From the NCBI GenBank assembly GCA_021186555.1, contig JAJKFL010000003.1, positions 29,500,908-29,564,907 on the forward strand: 64,000 nt of DNA. The letters are read 5' to 3'. Positions 23,820-64,000 of the stretch are shown piece after piece (position 1 is the stretch's first letter; each line of letters starts with the position of its first letter). The position numbers and the translations under genes are program-made. The notes under the pieces are model-generated. The model was not told where the DNA came from, made no database searches, and worked only from the letters and a program-made list of their open reading frames with translations. This DNA is from Reticulitermes speratus. Its lineage: Eukaryota; Arthropoda; Insecta; Blattodea; Rhinotermitidae.

Positions 23820-24300
23820 AGTTCTAAGCAATGTTCTGTTCCTAGTAGCCATATTGCACTTTATGTATAAATAAACTCACAAACAACCTCACAGAAAGGA
23901 AACATGCTACTGACTGCAGCCTCACAAATCACTTGCTCAGCTCAAGACTAAACATAAACGTTGTGACATATTTATGATATTTTTCTACCCTAATGTACGT
24001 GACCAAATGCATATATTTTTTCTAGTTACGTCAGCTAGGGATTAATAAAGATGTACAATATGTTTCCTGAGAGAACTTATTGTGTGCGTGGCTTATTTAA
24101 GGCCAAAGAGGAGAGTAAACTTTAGTTCGAATAAAGTCGGCGCTGGCAATTTAAAACGTAAATACTTAAATCAAGTATGATCGACATTGGCAGTCAAAGT
24201 GTTTAAGTATCAGAATTTCAAATTATCACAAAATATTTCATTTGCACAATACCAACTATTAAACCAACAGAACTTCAATGAGCAAAAAATGATAAACAAA
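23820..24300. other. Unannotated sequence downstream of TBCD
   Basis: AT-rich DNA between the piggyBac relic and the presumed 3' end of TBCD. I recognise nothing in it. Confidence 0.35.
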
Positions 24301-24313
24301 TTTAACCACCCAC

Positions 24314-24319
24314 TTTATT
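24314..24319 (-). terminator. Poly(A) signal AATAAA, probable for TBCD
   Basis: The plus strand TTTATT is AATAAA on the gene strand, about 320 bases past the TBCD stop codon. This is a reasonable 3' UTR length. Inferred from position only. Confidence 0.55.
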
Positions 24320-24390
24320 AGTTGTTAATTTTGTTAATTATTATTTCCACATATCTGAGTGTTTTGTTATAATTCCAGGCAATTGCAGAG

Positions 24391-24476
24391 GGTCAGAATA
24401 TTGTACAACCTGAACTGCCATACCAAGATATTTGGTCAGAATATTGTACAACCTGAACTGCCATACCTAGATATTT
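24391..24476 (-). repeat. 43-bp tandem duplication in presumed TBCD 3' UTR
   Basis: Two nearly identical 43-bp units start at 24391 and 24434 (each GGTCAGAATATTGTACAACC...). One base differs (ACCAAG/ACCTAG). If the AATAAA at 24314 is used, both units lie in the mRNA. Confidence 0.85.
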
Positions 24477-24639
24477 GGTATGAAATACAGTCAACCCTAA
24501 TTCTTTCCAACCAATACGCTGAACCTCTTGAAAAATGTGTGAGTGTGAAAACCTGTTCATGATCAGAACAAATATGCATATACTCTGTTAACAGTAACCA
24601 CTGCCCTGATACTTTGGAAGCAGGAAAGGCAAAGATCTA

Positions 24640-61985
<37,346 letters not shown>

Positions 61986-62100
61986 CTGAAATAAGCAACA
62001 GAGTAGACAGGCTACTGAACATACCATGTTTATCACAACGTATATAAAATATACTGTGTAATAAAATCTCAACTATATATATTAACATTTTTCAAAATTA

Positions 62101-63037
62101 CCGTATATTCTCGAATCTAATCCGCACTATTTTTTACAGTTTTAGAGGGCTAAAAAATCAGATGCGGATTAGATTCGCGTGCGGATTAGATTCGCGTGCG
62201 GATTAGATTCGCGGTCTAGAGCTGGATTTTGGAAAAATGATTGAGCTGCTGTACAATATAACAATAACGTAATTAACGTAATTAATAAACAACGTAAGAA
62301 CAATACAATACAATAATCTATTATTTTATTATTTATTATTATAATTTATTATTCATCAGACTCGCCGTCATCACTCATAATTCGAGGAATGTTCAAAGAT
62401 CTGGCCTTCTTTATTGCCTCCTCGCGAGTAGATCATAACTCACAAACAGTCCAGTCTTGCGTCTCTCTTGAAAAAACGTGAAGACTGCATCATCAATTTC
62501 AGGAAATCGTCCTTTCTTGGGTCCAGTGAATTTCCTTCGTGACGCCTCACACCCGCTGATCGCTGCCTTGTGTTTCCGCCATAGTCGAACGTTGCTTTCA
62601 TCAACTCCAAAAATTGCAGTGGCTTTGCGGTTTCCATTCTCCTCTGCGCACCGAATAACTTCACGTTTGAACTTTGCCGTATATCAGAGTCGTTTAGATT
62701 TCAGGTGTCCCTCTTCCATAACTACGGTACACGACAAATTGGAACAAGCACCTCCCACGTTTCAACAACTACAGATCAGCTGGCTTCAGACGAGATTGCG
62801 CACGTCTGTTGAGAAAGGCCCCGCCTCTATCGGTATGACTCATCGGCCACAGGCGTAGCGTCGGATTTTAACGCATTGGTAACATCCAATATTATTCAAT
62901 CAGTCGCCCCGTGGGCAAGGGGTGGTTGAAGGAAAGGTGCGGATTAGAATCGCGAACTAACTTTTTTTCGTTTAAGAAGTCGCCAAAAACTGGGTGCGGA
63001 TTAGATTCGGGTGCGGATTAGATTCGAGGATATACGG
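62101..63037 (-). mobile_element. Non-autonomous pogo-type element, copy 2
   Basis: Terminal inverted repeats as in copy 1, with TA on both sides (62099-62100 and 63038-63039). It is longer than copy 1 because the left subterminal 17-bp unit is present three times and the right one is also duplicated. In the DNA-binding reading frame one base change (TCA to TGA, near 62690) puts a stop just after LKSKRL. This copy therefore cannot make the full DNA-binding domain from the usual start. Confidence 0.93.
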
Positions 63038-63597
63038 TAATAGTGGCTAAAATACTGTTCCACAGAAACTGACTGTCAATCGAATTTGAATCTTCAAAAG
63101 CACTGCTGTGAGAACCTCAAATCTTGCAATATACTCCTCCCTATGTTCATTTATGGCCACATTACATAATCTAAATTAATTTTGTGACATTCAGTACAAA
63201 CAGCATTCTATCATAAAACTTTGGAATATTTTTGGTACGTTTCTAACAAAACACTTCAAATTTACCTATTTACTTCTCTATGTCTCTGACTGTCCATGTG
63301 CTGAATTTTCATGATATTGGAGAGCTATTCTAAAACCTGTCAGTGCATCCTAATTCCCTTCGAAACTACAAAATAACAGACACTTTACATGAAGATTTAT
63401 ACAAGCCCACATTTCTCTGCACATTTTGAATATAAACCACTAAATATTTATCAGAGAGTGAGATGTTTCAAACAAATGTTACAGGGAAACATGAACCACA
63501 CTATTTCTGTTTTCCAGTTTCCAATATAATAAAACAGGCTTCCTTATTCACAGTTTGCATAATTTCAGCCCTGATGCATAAAAATTGGCAAGACATA
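63038..63597. other. Intronic sequence between two pogo-type copies
   Basis: I searched for the next upstream TBCD exon and saw none. No other feature recognised. Confidence 0.4.
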
Positions 63598-64000
63598 CCG
63601 TATATTCTCGAATCTAATCCGCACTTTTTTTACAGTTTTAGAGGGCTAAAAAATCAGATGCGGATTAGATTCGCGGTCTAGAGCTGGATTTTGGAAAAAT
63701 GATTGAGCTGCTGTACAATATAACAATAACGTAATTAACGTAATTAATAAACAACGTAAGAACAATACAATACAATAATCTATTATTTTATTATTTATTA
63801 TTATAATTTATTATTCATCAGACTCGCCGTCATCACTCATAATTCGAGGAATGTTCAAAGATCTGGCCTTCTTTATCGCCTCCTCGCGAGTAGATCATAA
63901 CTCACAAACAGTCCAGTCTTGCGTCTCTCTTGAAAAAACGTGAAGACTGCATCATCAATTTCAGGAAATCGTCCTTTCTTGGGTCCAGTGAATTTCCTTC
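63598..64000 (-). mobile_element. Non-autonomous pogo-type element, copy 3 (cut by window end)
   Basis: The left end CCGTATATTCTCGAATCTAA follows TA (63596-63597). Only one subterminal 17-bp unit is present. The rest is almost base-for-base identical to copies 1 and 2 up to the window end, in the same orientation. Confidence 0.92.

Noticed and set aside
63038..63597. A further upstream TBCD exon in the last 2 kb
   Set aside because: No segment on the minus strand reads as the expected residues before the first visible exon; the next exon must be beyond the window.

Overview
This is a window of a large, repeat-rich animal genome, almost certainly an insect. The evidence is one gene split into many short exons by GT-AG introns up to 10 kb long, abundant transposon remnants, long microsatellites and tRNA-derived SINEs. 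The style of the SINEs and hairpin repeats (SINE with consensus A and B boxes at 3.3-3.6 kb; the FWDITRRRVV-type hairpin at 16.1 kb) recalls cockroach/termite genomes. That order-level guess is from memory and is inference. Nothing here is bacterial: there are no operons, ribosome binding sites or CRISPR.

The only host gene I recognise is tubulin-folding cofactor D (TBCD). It lies on the minus strand, with 14 exons between 61985 and 24640 whose phases all join. They encode the last 961 residues, including the C-terminal TFCD_C region and the stop. The N-terminal exons (about 230 residues judged by animal homologues) lie beyond position 64000. A poly(A) signal sits about 320 bases past the stop codon.

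Positions 1 to about 24300, downstream of TBCD, hold no recognisable host gene. This part has a 36-bp satellite (230-1690, with an inverted fragment near 2.9 kb), three tRNA-derived SINEs, a 53-bp-arm foldback (4.2 kb), a pogo-like transposase relic (6.8-7.6 kb), an internally deleted mariner-like element with terminal inverted repeats (8.2-9.2 kb), a second mariner-like relic (19 kb), a piggyBac relic (22.6-23.8 kb), several hairpins and a perfect 3 x 32 bp tandem repeat.

The TBCD introns (24.9-64 kb) are packed with transposons, often nested. A LINE sits inside a pogo-like transposase gene with a 9-bp target duplication (36.7-41.8 kb). A second LINE sits inside a Tigger-like element (47.4-51.0 kb). 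A third sits inside a hAT relic (57.9-61.1 kb). A piggyBac relic lies at 31.1-32.3 kb and a Tigger relic at 25.2-25.9 kb. Three closely similar copies of a ~0.9-kb pogo-type element keep only the DNA-binding part of their transposase (33.0, 62.1 and 63.6 kb). A recurring stem-loop resembling a hammerhead ribozyme core occurs at five places, two of them as the inner ends of a 104-bp-arm foldback (34.5-35.1 kb). That family and the DNA-binding-domain-only pogo elements are the most interesting items for follow-up.
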